NCBI RefSeq assembly: GCF_024256385.1
Contig: NZ_JAMLFW010000001.1
Span: 1,860,001-1,924,000 of the forward strand
Reading direction: 5' to 3'
From: Anatilimnocola floriformis
GTDB lineage: Bacteria; Planctomycetota; Planctomycetia; Pirellulales; Pirellulaceae
DNA length: 64,000 bases
Position 1 is the first letter of the stretch, and each line of letters opens with the position of its first letter. Below are positions 28,566 through 37,069 of this stretch, piece after piece. Below the pieces are notes generated by a model, which saw only the letters and a list, made by a program, of their open reading frames with translations, was not told the DNA's origin and searched no databases. A program made the translations under genes and the position numbers.

Positions 28566-29369
28566 TTAGAGACCTTTGTCAGCGTTGTTTTTGGGATCCG
28601 CGGCAGAGGTGATCGCTGCCGATTGCCAGACTTGGTATTCGCCGGGGCCGTCGTTCTGCTTGAAGACCACCGCTGGTCCGCCGGACAAAACCGACGTTGT
28701 CGACCAATGCGGTCCGGCCTGACCGCTCATGGCGAGATCGGTGTCGACCGCGACGGATTGATCGGGCAGGATGTGTGTCCACAGCCGCAGGCTTTGGCCA
28801 TCGGCGGGGTTTTGCATTTCGATGACTTCTTCTTCGCGCGTAACCACATTGGTCGAGAAGACCGGCTGCCAGGCTTGCGAGCGCGAGTTGCGATGGAAGA
28901 CCACCACACGCAAGGCAATCTGCTGTCGCTTTTGATCGGCGGCGTGGGCTTCTTCGTCGAGCCCCATGAGCAAGTTCTGATTTAGTTCGGCCAGCCAGGC
29001 GACGCGCTGATCGAACAACCGGCCCGATTCACTGGCAAGGAGCCGCAGGCGCTCGGCAGGAATGGCTGTGGCTTGAGCGAACTCGGCGTCGTTGTTATTA
29101 GTGTTGGAAACTGCATTGGGACGAAACATCAGCAGATAAACCGCGGCAATACTCAATGCAGCTGCCACCGCGGCGGCGACGATCGCGCTGCGCGAACGTC
29201 GGGCTGGTTGTGGTTTTTCGTCGGCTGCTTCGATGCGCGCCTGACGGCAAATCGCCGTCGACAGGTGCTGCAGTTCGTCGCGGTTCAGCGATTTCCCTTG
29301 CGACCATTGCCGTACGAAGGGATCGGTATCGTCGGGAGTATCCATATTGGGAATGTTCAGGTCGTCCAC
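28566..29369 (-). CDS. Single-pass membrane protein, putative anti-sigma factor
   Basis: 267 residues. An acidic cytosolic N-terminus of about 60 residues (NRDELQHLSTAICRQARIEA) is followed by one membrane helix (about 63-84, SAIVAAAVAAALSIAAVYLLM). The extracytoplasmic domain is about 180 residues, beta-rich at its end (LRLWTHILPDQSVAVDTDL). Overlap of its start with the sigma factor gene by 13 bases, the cytosolic N-terminus and the single helix fit a membrane-bound anti-sigma factor. The zinc HxxxCxxC anti-sigma motif is absent, so the role rests on context. The outer domain could read the state of the secreted or CsgG-like partners. Confidence 0.65.
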   Translation of the reverse strand: MDDLNIPNMDTPDDTDPFVRQWSQGKSLNRDELQHLSTAICRQARIEAADEKPQPARRSRSAIVAAAVAAALSIAAVYLLMFRPNAVSNTNNNDAEFAQATAIPAERLRLLASESGRLFDQRVAWLAELNQNLLMGLDEEAHAADQKRQQIALRVVVFHRNSRSQAWQPVFSTNVVTREEEVIEMQNPADGQSLRLWTHILPDQSVAVDTDLAMSGQAGPHWSTTSVLSGGPAVVFKQNDGPGEYQVWQSAAITSAADPKNNADKGL

Positions 29370-29905
29370 TGTTGCAGCCTCCGTTTGAGGATTTTGCGAG
29401 CTTCGTGGATTCTCCAGTAAATGGTGTTCACGGCAACGCCTTCGATTTCCGCAATGGCTGGCGACGGCATGCCATGCACGACCGACAGCACCAAGGCCGA
29501 ACGCAAGTTCAAAGGAAGTTCCTCCAAGGCAGCATCGATCTCTTCGGCTAGTTCCGATTGCAGCGCGGACTGATCGGGGGCGTCGGTTACCGGCGTGGTC
29601 AATTCATCAACCTGGTTTCCAACTGCCGTTTCGCGCGAGTCGCGGGCGAGGCGGTTCTTGGCCAGATTCGAGGCGATCGAAAACAGCCAGGTGCGAAACG
29701 CCGAACCACCCCGAAACGAACTCAGCGAACGGATCGCTCGCAGGAAAGTTTCCTGCGTCAGATCCTCCGCCAGCGGTCGCTTCAGCGCCAGTTGAAAACA
29801 AAAACCCGACACCGCTGGCAGGTGACGATCAACCAATCGCTGCAACGCCGTATCGTCGCCCCGCAGGTGGGCTGCGATCAACTGATTGTCGGTGGCGTCA
29901 TCCAT
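29357..29905 (-). CDS. ECF-type RNA polymerase sigma factor
   Basis: 182 residues, a normal ECF size. Region 2 (about 10-85) has LAEDLTQETFLRAIRSL and FRGGSAFRTWLFSIASNLA; region 4 (about 125-178) has LEELPLNLRSALVLSVVHG followed by the helix-turn-helix AIAEIEGVAVNTIYWRIHEA. This is an RpoE-like factor that would redirect RNA polymerase to a small regulon, very likely including its own operon. It heads the minus-strand cluster that runs to 13.8 kb and overlaps the putative anti-sigma gene by 13 bases. The start at ATG 29905 gives the usual N-terminus of the family. Confidence 0.93.
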   Translation of the reverse strand: MDDATDNQLIAAHLRGDDTALQRLVDRHLPAVSGFCFQLALKRPLAEDLTQETFLRAIRSLSSFRGGSAFRTWLFSIASNLAKNRLARDSRETAVGNQVDELTTPVTDAPDQSALQSELAEEIDAALEELPLNLRSALVLSVVHGMPSPAIAEIEGVAVNTIYWRIHEARKILKRRLQQWTT

Positions 29906-30272
29906 GCGGAGAGTTACATGGCGGGCAGGGCAGGATTGGTCTCGGCACTCACCAGCGTTTGGTGGGCTGGAGTATTAGACAAGAGTGTTGCCGAAACCTT
30001 GGCGCGAATTCCAGAAATTGATTCGCGGCGAGAAAGAGACTCCGATCCTGCCAAGGTCGGGTACGGGTTTCATGGCGCAAAATCCGCGCCGGATCGCAAG
30101 AGCTCCCCCCTCTTTCATACCCCCAGATTATAACAGCTGATGCAAAATTCGATTTGCTCCGCAAGTCATTGCTACGAAAAGGCTAATGACAAAAAGCGGG
30201 TGTGATATCTGGCTCTAAATATCACACTTTATTGTGGCTATTTCGGGTGGTCAATCTGACTGGCGGCGACTG
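29906..30272. other. Intergenic region: sigma-operon promoter and receptor 3' end
   Basis: These 367 bases hold no gene I can support. Both flanking genes run on the minus strand. The right part contains the inverted repeat at 30200-30227 that may end the TonB receptor transcript. The left part should carry the promoter of the sigma-headed cluster, but no consensus sigma-70 sites stand out, as expected for an autoregulated ECF promoter. Confidence 0.4.
30191..30227 (-). terminator. Possible rho-independent terminator after the TonB receptor gene
   Basis: A perfect 9-base inverted repeat, GTGTGATAT (30200-30208) and ATATCACAC (30219-30227), has a 10-base loop. On the minus strand it is followed by CCCGCTTTTT. 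It begins 46 bases past the receptor stop codon. The stem is AT-rich and the T run starts four bases after it, so an operator palindrome is an alternative reading. Confidence 0.45.
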
Positions 30273-32504
30273 TTAGAAATTCGCACCCACCATCAACCGG
30301 AAGTTCGCCGGGGCTCCCTGATAAACCTGGTACTGATTGACCGCAGAGGTCGCGTACTGAATGTCAAAAATGTTCTCGAAGTAAGCCGTCATATCCCACC
30401 GGCCATACTGGCCGAAGACGCCGACGTCCCAACGACTGTACGATGGCAGTTGGAGGGGCGCGCTGTAATCGCCGCGGCGTTCGCCGACGTAGACATAGCC
30501 CAAGCCGAGGCCGAGGACGCCGCCGGGGGCTTGGATGACATCGTAGCGCGTCCAAACATTGCCGTTGCCGAACGGCACGCCGCGGACACGGCCGTTGACC
30601 GACAGGATACCCGGGGGGCCTGATTGTTCGACATCGGCGTAGGTGTAGTTCGAGACCGTCCGGAACCGTTCGTTCCATTGGCCGACGAGATTCAACTCCA
30701 CGCCCTTGCTCTGTTGCTCGGCGGTGTTGACCACGTTGAAGTTGGTAATCTGAACCGCGACATTGTCGCGATCGATCACAAAGCCGCTGACCGTGAAGAT
30801 CAGGTTTTCGTCGAGCAGGGTCTTCAAACCGATTTCCCACATCTCGCCCGTCTCGGCTTGCAGCGGCGCCTGTGCATAGATGGTGCGACTCGGCGGCGCG
30901 AACGACTGCGTGTAAGCGCCATAGATCGACATCGTCTGGGGCACGAGGTCATAGGTCACACCGGCCCGCGGCGTGAAGTGGCTGTAGTTATCATCCGCCG
31001 GCGGTGGCGAAAAAACCGGAAAGCCGCCGAACAGAAGTTGGCGATCGTTCTTCACATCGATCGTGTCCCAGCGCACACCGCCGGTAAACGTCAGCCGATC
31101 GGTCACAGGCACAAGATCTTGCAGGTAAATACCAAACCGGTTTTGGTAATAGCCGGGGTTGTTGGTACTGAACGACTGAGTGACGGTCCCTCCCGGAAAC
31201 GGCTGCGCGCCGGTCGCGGGATCGAACGTCAGCGCAGGATCAATGCCTGGGATGGAAGTAGTCGAGCTGTTTTGATTCGCCACCAGCCAATTGGCTTCAG
31301 TGCCGAGCAACAAGTTGTGCGTGAGGAATGGTCCATCGATCTCGCCGGTCAAGTTCGCGATGATCGAGTGATCCTGCTCGCGCTGCAGCGACGTCTCTTG
31401 CGTACGATTGAGCGTTCCACCCAGACCAGGGGCGCCGGCATAAAAGCCCTGCGGAGTCAGCACCGTGGTAAATCCGGTTTGCGGCGTCGTGCCGCGCGAG
31501 GTTGCATCATAAAATAGCGAGGTGCCGCCGACGTAAAGTTGCCACTGCTCGTTGAAGCGATGCGTCAACGACAGTGTCGAGCGATAGTCGTGGAACTGGG
31601 CGAAGTCGGTCGGCGAGCCGAAGAACACGTCCGGCGCGAAAGCCTTCGTGTTGCCGTTCACGGCAATCGTGCCACTGTCGCGCATCCGCAGGTCTTGGTG
31701 AAATTCACCTTCCCAGGTTAGCGCAGTATCGCTGCTGAGGAGCTTGGTGATGACCGGAGCAATGAACTCACGCTCGTTGTAACCAAAGTTGCGGAAGCTT
31801 TGGCCGTTCTGATAAGCACCGTTGACGCGCACCAGCAAGTCGCCCGCTTCGTTCGTGCTATTCACGTCAAACGCATACCGCTGCAGGCTATCGCTGCCGA
31901 GCGTCACGCCGCCCCAACCAAAACGATCGGCCAGCGCGGTCTTCGTCACGACGTTGACGGTGCCGGATGGCAGCGCACCGCCATAGAGCGCCGAAGCCGG
32001 CCCCTTCAGCACATCAATTCGCTCGACGTTGGCAAAATCGCGCGGCGTGTAGGTCGGATCGAGAAAACCATTCTTGCGGAAATTGAACTGCGACACTTCC
32101 AAGCCGCGGAGGAAAAACTGATCGGGCATGATGCCGCCCGTCAGGCTCGGCGCGTTCTGGCTCGACTGCACCGCACCGCCGATGTCGCGCAGGATATCGC
32201 TGAAGCTCAGGGCTTGCTGATCGCGGATCATGTCGCGCGTCACGGTGTTGATGGTGCCCGGATAATAGAAGTCCGGCATCGCGACGATGCTGCCAACATT
32301 CGAACCGTACGAGTAGTAACCAATCGGCTCCGGAGCGCGGAAGAGATTGTCGACCGAGGGAATGTCGGGCAGGAAGTAATACTCTGCCGTTTCCGGGTCG
32401 AGCGGCTGAACTTCGGGCTCTTGCGCATGGGCCAGGTTCAGGCCGACCGCGCCAGCAACTGCCAGCGCGGTGATGGACTTCCGTAACCAAGCGCGCAATG
32501 TCAT
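30273..32504 (-). CDS. TonB-dependent outer-membrane receptor, siderophore type
   Basis: About 743 residues from ATG 32504, chosen because it gives a proper signal peptide (LRKSITALAVAGAVGLNLAHA, cut near 23); the open frame extends upstream without it. The plug domain (about 75-200) has FSDILRDIGGAVQSS, DQFFLRGLEVSQF and VERIDVLKGPASALYGG, which are hallmarks of the FhuA/FoxA siderophore group. The 22-strand barrel follows with many aromatic strands and ends in the outer-membrane signature MVGANF. It imports an iron chelate or similar ligand with energy from TonB. No TonB, ExbB or transporter gene is nearby. It diverges from the small gene at 32.7 kb across about 200 bases. Confidence 0.92.
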   Translation of the reverse strand: MTLRAWLRKSITALAVAGAVGLNLAHAQEPEVQPLDPETAEYYFLPDIPSVDNLFRAPEPIGYYSYGSNVGSIVAMPDFYYPGTINTVTRDMIRDQQALSFSDILRDIGGAVQSSQNAPSLTGGIMPDQFFLRGLEVSQFNFRKNGFLDPTYTPRDFANVERIDVLKGPASALYGGALPSGTVNVVTKTALADRFGWGGVTLGSDSLQRYAFDVNSTNEAGDLLVRVNGAYQNGQSFRNFGYNEREFIAPVITKLLSSDTALTWEGEFHQDLRMRDSGTIAVNGNTKAFAPDVFFGSPTDFAQFHDYRSTLSLTHRFNEQWQLYVGGTSLFYDATSRGTTPQTGFTTVLTPQGFYAGAPGLGGTLNRTQETSLQREQDHSIIANLTGEIDGPFLTHNLLLGTEANWLVANQNSSTTSIPGIDPALTFDPATGAQPFPGGTVTQSFSTNNPGYYQNRFGIYLQDLVPVTDRLTFTGGVRWDTIDVKNDRQLLFGGFPVFSPPPADDNYSHFTPRAGVTYDLVPQTMSIYGAYTQSFAPPSRTIYAQAPLQAETGEMWEIGLKTLLDENLIFTVSGFVIDRDNVAVQITNFNVVNTAEQQSKGVELNLVGQWNERFRTVSNYTYADVEQSGPPGILSVNGRVRGVPFGNGNVWTRYDVIQAPGGVLGLGLGYVYVGERRGDYSAPLQLPSYSRWDVGVFGQYGRWDMTAYFENIFDIQYATSAVNQYQVYQGAPANFRLMVGANF

Positions 32505-32710
32505 CGGATCTGCCCACATCCTTGAGGCACAAACACTCCCGCCGCCAATTCTGGTTTTATCGACAACGAGCGCAAGGTCGTTTACCCGGCTTGGCGGAAT
32601 GCCGCCGCGACAGCAGTGCTGACCTTCGCATCGCAACGATCAGGCAAACTTTGCGGGGGCGGCGAACTTTCTCCTCGCCTGCGTGTCTCACTCGTGAGGG
32701 GAGTACCACC

Positions 32711-33073
32711 ATGAAAACCACAACCGAAACCAGCTCCGAGACATCCGTTGCCGCGACACTCGCTCCCGAGGACGTGGCCTGCGGCGACTACGTGGCTTTG
32801 CTCAAGGTGACGTATGAATTGCCGACGTATCTGTGGGACGCAGCCCAAGCTCTGATGCCCGCGGATGAGCTCGTCCGCCTGGCCCTGATCCCGCCAGATT
32901 CTGGCGTGCCCCTCAAGGTTTTTGCCGTCTGCTTGCCATTCGTGTATGTCAAAAGCTATGCGGGCGAAATTAAAACGCTTGACCTGCGACGAGAGCAAAT
33001 CGTGCGACTGCACCACGAGAGCGCAAAAGCCGTTTGGAAAGAGCTGAAACCTGATAAAACAAAGAGCTGTTAG
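32711..33073 (+). CDS. Small conserved-looking protein of unknown function
   Basis: 120 residues from ATG 32711, preceded by a good ribosome binding site (GAGGGGAG, 8 bases). The frame is open farther upstream but without a plausible start. The first 28 residues are rich in Thr, Ser and Glu and probably disordered. The rest is a compact domain (VALLKVTYELPTYLWDAAQ, PLKVFAVCLPFVYVKS, LRREQIVRLHHESAKAVWK). No catalytic pattern or signal peptide. It precedes the thioredoxin-like gene by 35 bases on the same strand, so the two may be co-transcribed. Function unknown. Confidence 0.7.
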   Translation: MKTTTETSSETSVAATLAPEDVACGDYVALLKVTYELPTYLWDAAQALMPADELVRLALIPPDSGVPLKVFAVCLPFVYVKSYAGEIKTLDLRREQIVRLHHESAKAVWKELKPDKTKSC

Positions 33074-33108
33074 TCAGCTTCTTTTTTATTCGGACATTGA
33101 TCGTTCCT

Positions 33109-33423
33109 ATGGCCTTTGCCAGTCTCTATCGGGAAGTAGAACCAACTCGCGACGAAATCGAGCGGAGCAGCGGCTTGCTGCTCCTTGAGTTCGGCGCGGA
33201 TTGGTGCGGACATTGCCGCGCCCGGGATGCGGTGCTGCAACAAGTCCTCGCCGATCGCACGGATGTGCAACACATGCGCATCGCCGACGGGCGCGGCAAG
33301 CCGCTGGGCCGGTCGTTTCGCGTGAAGCTCTGGCCGACGTTAGTGCTGCTGGAAAATGGTCAGGTGATCGGCGAATTGGTTCGGCCTGCCGATGATGAAG
33401 TCCGACAGTTGCTCGATCGCTGA
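33109..33423 (+). CDS. Thioredoxin-like protein
   Basis: 104 residues from ATG 33109 (a TTG four codons earlier is possible), the usual thioredoxin size. The active site WCGHC sits near residue 30 (FGADWCGHCRARDAVL), as in protein-disulfide oxidoreductases rather than the WCGPC of housekeeping thioredoxins. The cis-proline region is present (VKLWPTLVLLENGQVIG). No signal peptide, so it is cytosolic. It would reduce disulfides or act in thiol redox control. It follows the 120-residue unknown gene. Confidence 0.88.
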   Translation: MAFASLYREVEPTRDEIERSSGLLLLEFGADWCGHCRARDAVLQQVLADRTDVQHMRIADGRGKPLGRSFRVKLWPTLVLLENGQVIGELVRPADDEVRQLLDR

Positions 33424-33497
33424 CGCTACGTCAGAAAGTTAGCGCGAGGTGTTCGGCTTTTGCCGGGCGCAATCGTCAACCATTCGCCCTGACTGCG

Positions 33498-33776
33498 TTA
33501 TTCCGCGGCCAGCGGAGCTTTCTTGCTCACAATCGGCGGACACTTCGGCGCCATTTCCGCATTGAGCGCAATGAACGGGTGCTCCTCGGGCGGCACATCG
33601 TCTTCGGCATAGATGGCCTCGACGGGACATTCCGGAATGCAGGCGTCGCAGTCGACGCATATTTCGGGATCGATAAAGAGCATCTGCTCTCCCTCAAAAA
33701 ACGACTCGACCGGGCAGACAACGACGCAATCGGTATATTTGCAGCCGAAGCAACGGCTGGTCACGACACTCGACAT
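33498..33776 (-). CDS. Ferredoxin with two iron-sulfur cluster motifs
   Basis: 92 residues. Cys pattern one is CFGCKYTDCVVVCP; pattern two is CVDCDACIPECP. The size and the FxxGEQMLFIDPEICVDC stretch match 7Fe/8Fe FdxA-type ferredoxins. FdxA proteins usually have C-x7-C-x3-C in the first motif, holding a [3Fe-4S] cluster. Here an additional Cys (CxxC) could complete a [4Fe-4S] cluster. It transfers electrons in the cytosol; possible partners include IspG, but no linked oxidoreductase is next to it. The ATG at 33776 is preceded by GGAGGTTTAG, a strong ribosome binding site. It diverges from the sigma factor gene at 33.9 kb. Confidence 0.93.
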   Translation of the reverse strand: MSSVVTSRCFGCKYTDCVVVCPVESFFEGEQMLFIDPEICVDCDACIPECPVEAIYAEDDVPPEEHPFIALNAEMAPKCPPIVSKKAPLAAE

Positions 33777-33895
33777 GAGCTAAACCTCCAAGCGGTGAAC
33801 CTGAAACGGACGAACGGCCACTCTTGGTACATCCAGAGGCTGGCCGAAAACCGGACAGCTAAAACCGGCCGCGGAAAACTTTTTAAGCAGTCGCC

Positions 33896-34498
33896 ATGAC
33901 AACTCAGCCTCCCACGGAAACGGCCCAGCTCTTTGCCCGTTGCCTGGCAGGCGATTCCCTGGCCGAAACGCAGCTCTTCGAGCGCTATGTCGTGCGGCTG
34001 ACGATGCTGGCCCGGTCGCGACTTTCGCAACGGCTCGCGAGTCGCGTGGATCCCGAAGACATCGTCCTCTCGGCGTATCGCAGCTTTTTCCTGGCCGCGC
34101 GCGAAAACCGTTTTGATCTGAGGCACAGCGGCGATCTGTGGCGACTGCTCGTGAAGATCACGCTCGCCAAGGTTTGCGATCAGTCGGAACGTCATCAGGC
34201 GCAGCGGCGCGACGTGGCCCGCGAACAAACGGCCCCCGATGACTTAGAAACACGTCAGCCCTGGCTGGTGGCGCTGTCGCGCGATCCTTCGCCTGCCGAA
34301 GTGGCTCAAGCCATCGAAACGATGGAACAACTCCTGGCCGCGCTCCCGCCGGTCGCAGGCCAGATCGTGCAGTTGCGTTTGCAGGGCTATCGCCAAGATG
34401 AAATTGCCGGGGAACTTGGTTGCGCGGAGCGAACCGTTCGGCGCTGGCTGGAGCGCGCTGGCGAATGGCTCACCGCGGCGAAGGCAGGCGACGCATGA
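33896..34498 (+). CDS. ECF-like sigma factor, planctomycete kinase-linked type
   Basis: 200 residues. Region 2: TQLFERYVVRLTMLARSRLS and VDPEDIVLSAYRSFFLAAR. Region 4: LLAALPPVAGQIVQLRLQGY followed by the helix-turn-helix QDEIAGELGCAERTVRRWLE. The factor should direct RNA polymerase to a dedicated promoter set. Its TGA overlaps the ATG of a Ser/Thr kinase gene (ATGA at 34495-34498), so both products are made together. This arrangement matches the kinase-associated ECF groups known from Planctomycetes, in which the kinase replaces an anti-sigma factor as input. Confidence 0.9.
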   Translation: MTTQPPTETAQLFARCLAGDSLAETQLFERYVVRLTMLARSRLSQRLASRVDPEDIVLSAYRSFFLAARENRFDLRHSGDLWRLLVKITLAKVCDQSERHQAQRRDVAREQTAPDDLETRQPWLVALSRDPSPAEVAQAIETMEQLLAALPPVAGQIVQLRLQGYRQDEIAGELGCAERTVRRWLERAGEWLTAAKAGDA

Positions 34499-35772
34499 AT
34501 CCTTCCGATGACGTGATCGCTGATTGGGAGTTGCAACTCGAAAGCGAGTGGCAGCGCTCACTCGTCAGTTATTGGCAAACACGGCATCTATCTGCCGAAT
34601 ACGATGCGGCGACTTGCCAGCGCGTGCTCTTTGAGTTGATCGCGCTGCAAATGGAATACGCTTGGAAGCAGGGAGAGAAAACCTCGCCGGAGCGAATGGC
34701 GAGTCACTACGAGCCAAGCTTCCGCGAACTGCTGACGCCAGAACTCGAAATCAAACTCCTCGCCGAAGAATTTCGCCTGCGCTGGCGATTTGGCGACAAG
34801 CCAAGCGCGCAGCACTTTCTGCAACAGCAGCGGGCGATTTCGGGGCTAGCCGTGGCGATCTTGCAAATGGAAGTGGAGCTACAACGTGAGTTTGGTTGGC
34901 AGCCGACTCAGACGGAAACAGCGTCATCCATTTCCTTACTCGCAGCCGCAGCGCCGTTGTCATCGGCCGATTTTCTGGTGCAACGGTTTATCGGCGCCGG
35001 TTCGATGGGACGTGTCTATGTCGCGTGGCAGCACAGTCTCGGGCGACGCGTGGCGATAAAGTTCTTGCGCAAGCACTTCGTCCACAACGCAGCGGCCGTC
35101 GAGCGGTTTCTGCTAGAGGGAAAGCTTGCCGCGGGATTGCGGCATCCGGGCATCATTGTCATCCACGGCTTGGGACGCACACCGGCGGGGAGTGTGTTCA
35201 TCGTGATGGATTGGATCGATGGGCCGCCGCTAACGCCGATCGATCCGCAATCACGTGTCGAGTTGAAATCAACTCTCGAGGTGATCGCCCAAGCGGCCGA
35301 TGCGATGGCTGCTGCGCACGCAGCGGGAGTGATTCATTGCGATCTAAAACCGGCAAACATCTTGCGCGGAAACGACGGCCGAGTCGTGCTAAGCGACTTT
35401 GGACTGGCGCGGCGGTTGAACGAAGAAGCAGTGGCCTGGCCGCGGGGTGAAGGGACGCCTGCCTGGATCGCGCCGGAACAAGTCGACGGCTGCTGGGGAG
35501 AGTTGGGCGCGGCGACCGACGTGTTTAATCTCACGGCGACGCTGGTTTGGCTACTAACGGGTCGTTCGCCGCATGCCGGCGAAACGACTCCAGCATTGCT
35601 CGCCTCGGCAGTGAGCGGGCGGCCTGTGTCGCCACTTGGCGACGGAGCGAAGAATTTTCCCGTCGCGCTCATCGACTTGTGCGCGGCGGGTTTAAGAAAG
35701 AATCCAACTCAGCGATTGGGCGGCATGGTCGAACTAGCGACTCAGCTGCGAGCCATCGCTAGCGGAAGTTAG
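34495..35772 (+). CDS. Ser/Thr protein kinase coupled to the sigma factor
   Basis: 425 residues from the ATG in the overlap; a longer frame starts inside the sigma gene and is less likely. The N-terminal 155 residues are a helical, charged region without a known domain. The Hanks-type kinase fills about 160-425: glycine loop FIGAGSMGRVYVA, Lys in RVAIKFLRK, catalytic loop HCDLKPANIL, SDFGLARR and APEQ. All catalytic residues are present, so it should be active. There is no membrane helix, PASTA or WD40 domain, unlike many planctomycete kinases, so it acts in the cytosol. It probably phosphorylates the coupled sigma factor. Its stop overlaps the convergent next gene by four bases. Confidence 0.93.
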   Translation: MNPSDDVIADWELQLESEWQRSLVSYWQTRHLSAEYDAATCQRVLFELIALQMEYAWKQGEKTSPERMASHYEPSFRELLTPELEIKLLAEEFRLRWRFGDKPSAQHFLQQQRAISGLAVAILQMEVELQREFGWQPTQTETASSISLLAAAAPLSSADFLVQRFIGAGSMGRVYVAWQHSLGRRVAIKFLRKHFVHNAAAVERFLLEGKLAAGLRHPGIIVIHGLGRTPAGSVFIVMDWIDGPPLTPIDPQSRVELKSTLEVIAQAADAMAAAHAAGVIHCDLKPANILRGNDGRVVLSDFGLARRLNEEAVAWPRGEGTPAWIAPEQVDGCWGELGAATDVFNLTATLVWLLTGRSPHAGETTPALLASAVSGRPVSPLGDGAKNFPVALIDLCAAGLRKNPTQRLGGMVELATQLRAIASGS

Positions 35773-36044
35773 TTGTAACGACCGAGGGCCTTGTTGGCGC
35801 CGTTCGTCCACATGGGTTGATTGCTACGGCGGTAGCTATTGGAGTAGCCGTTGCTGTAAACCGCAGGGGCGGCGGCAGGCTGGTACGAAAACGAGCGGTA
35901 GCCGTTGTTGGCTTGAGCGACAGCGGGTGCAGCGGCCGCGGGAGAGGCGGCGGCCGGTGCAGCAGTAGCGCAACCATTGCCGGCATAGGCAGACAGGGGC
36001 AACACAGCCACAGCAGCCAAAGCAAGGAAAGAGAACATCTTCAT
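35769..36044 (-). CDS. Small secreted Ala/Tyr/Asn-rich protein
   Basis: 91 residues from ATG 36044; the start is set by AAGAGGTG 6 bases upstream and by the signal peptide that follows (MFSFLALAAVAVLPLSAYA, cut near 22). The mature part is low-complexity: an Ala/Pro segment, then Tyr/Ser/Asn-rich text (YSNGYSNSYRRSN) ending ALGRYN. One Cys remains after cleavage (NGCATA). No enzyme motif is visible. It may be a structural or adhesive surface peptide. The upstream 197 bases to the next gene should contain its promoter. Confidence 0.72.
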   Translation of the reverse strand: MKMFSFLALAAVAVLPLSAYAGNGCATAAPAAASPAAAAPAVAQANNGYRSFSYQPAAAPAVYSNGYSNSYRRSNQPMWTNGANKALGRYN

Positions 36045-36241
36045 AAAGCACCTCTTAAACGGACCAGAGACGGTAAGACATCGAGGGATCCCGCACGTCT
36101 TCACGAGCAGGTGACTCTGGATGTACGACTGCAAACAATCATGGCCGACAGCCACGAAAAGACAACGCGACAATATTACAAAGTCGATAACGCAGTGCTA
36201 ACAAAAGCGTTAGAAAGAAGGCGGCTTTTGCTACTTGCCAT

Positions 36242-37069
36242 TTAATCGGCAAGAGCGGTCGCCGGTTGCCGCGCGTCGAGGGTTAAACGGACGCCGTGAT
36301 AGCCACGGCCGCCATTGCGATGAGCCCGCCATTCGGTCTCGAGGGCCAGCGCGTCATGAATGCCATAAACGTCACGCAGTGCGCGATCGTGACCGTGGTC
36401 GAGCACGCGCTCGATGAACTTTACGAATCGCGCGGGATCATCCCGCCGTGCCAGAAATGCGGCGACTGAAACGCTTTGGCCGTAAAAGCCAGGCACGCGA
36501 TGTTGCGCCGGATATTGCTCGAGCGCGAAGAGTTCACTGACGCGAAAGTCGTAACGACTGGCAACCGCTTTTTCCAAATCGCGCTGATGCAACTGCTGCT
36601 TCTCAAAAGTATCGGCTAGCATCGCGGCTCCTTCATCGGCCCACCGCGGCGGCTGACGACCTTGAAACAGGTCGGCGAAAATGACGTGTGTCATCTCGTG
36701 CGCCAGGGCGGTCAGGCCGAGATCTTCGACGCCGAGCAAGTCGATCTTCCGTTTGGAAACGGCCTTTTCTTTGAATTCGATCCAACTCGAACCGCGAGTC
36801 ATTTCGCCACCGCGACCGACAGCGGCCAGATAACTTTGCTTCGTCGAATGCACCACAACCTGGCAACGGGGCGTCCAGGCATCTCGCGGCTTCTGCAGCC
36901 AATAGGTTTGCAGCTTGTCGCGCCAGCGTTCGCACAGTAGCGCCACTTGCCGGGCATCTTGAGTGGCCGAAGCGCCGTAGACTTCGAAGTTTTCGGAACG
37001 GGCCTGATTGGCCGATCCGGTGATCGCAGGATCTGCAGCGAGGGCCAGATACAAGAGCAAGAGAGGCAC
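36242..37069 (-). CDS. Secreted gluzincin-type metallopeptidase-like protein
   Basis: 275 residues. A short hydrophobic N-terminus (LLLLYLALAAD) works as a signal peptide. The zinc motif HEMTH is near residue 135 (LTALAHEMTHVIFADL), and the third ligand Glu comes about 18 residues later in RWADEGAAMLAD. This HExxH...E arrangement is that of the MA clan, and the text resembles planctomycete DUF1570-like proteins. The region before the motif is the usual helical/beta prodomain-like part (FEVYGASATQDARQVALLCE). It would act on proteins or peptides outside the cytosol; the substrate is unknown. It diverges from the DsbD-like gene. Confidence 0.8.
   Translation of the reverse strand: MPLLLLYLALAADPAITGSANQARSENFEVYGASATQDARQVALLCERWRDKLQTYWLQKPRDAWTPRCQVVVHSTKQSYLAAVGRGGEMTRGSSWIEFKEKAVSKRKIDLLGVEDLGLTALAHEMTHVIFADLFQGRQPPRWADEGAAMLADTFEKQQLHQRDLEKAVASRYDFRVSELFALEQYPAQHRVPGFYGQSVSVAAFLARRDDPARFVKFIERVLDHGHDRALRDVYGIHDALALETEWRAHRNGGRGYHGVRLTLDARQPATALAD

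Noticed and set aside
30624-31517. 297-residue plus-strand open frame inside the TonB receptor gene
   Set aside because: Antisense to a receptor with signal peptide, plug motifs and barrel end; no family features of its own.
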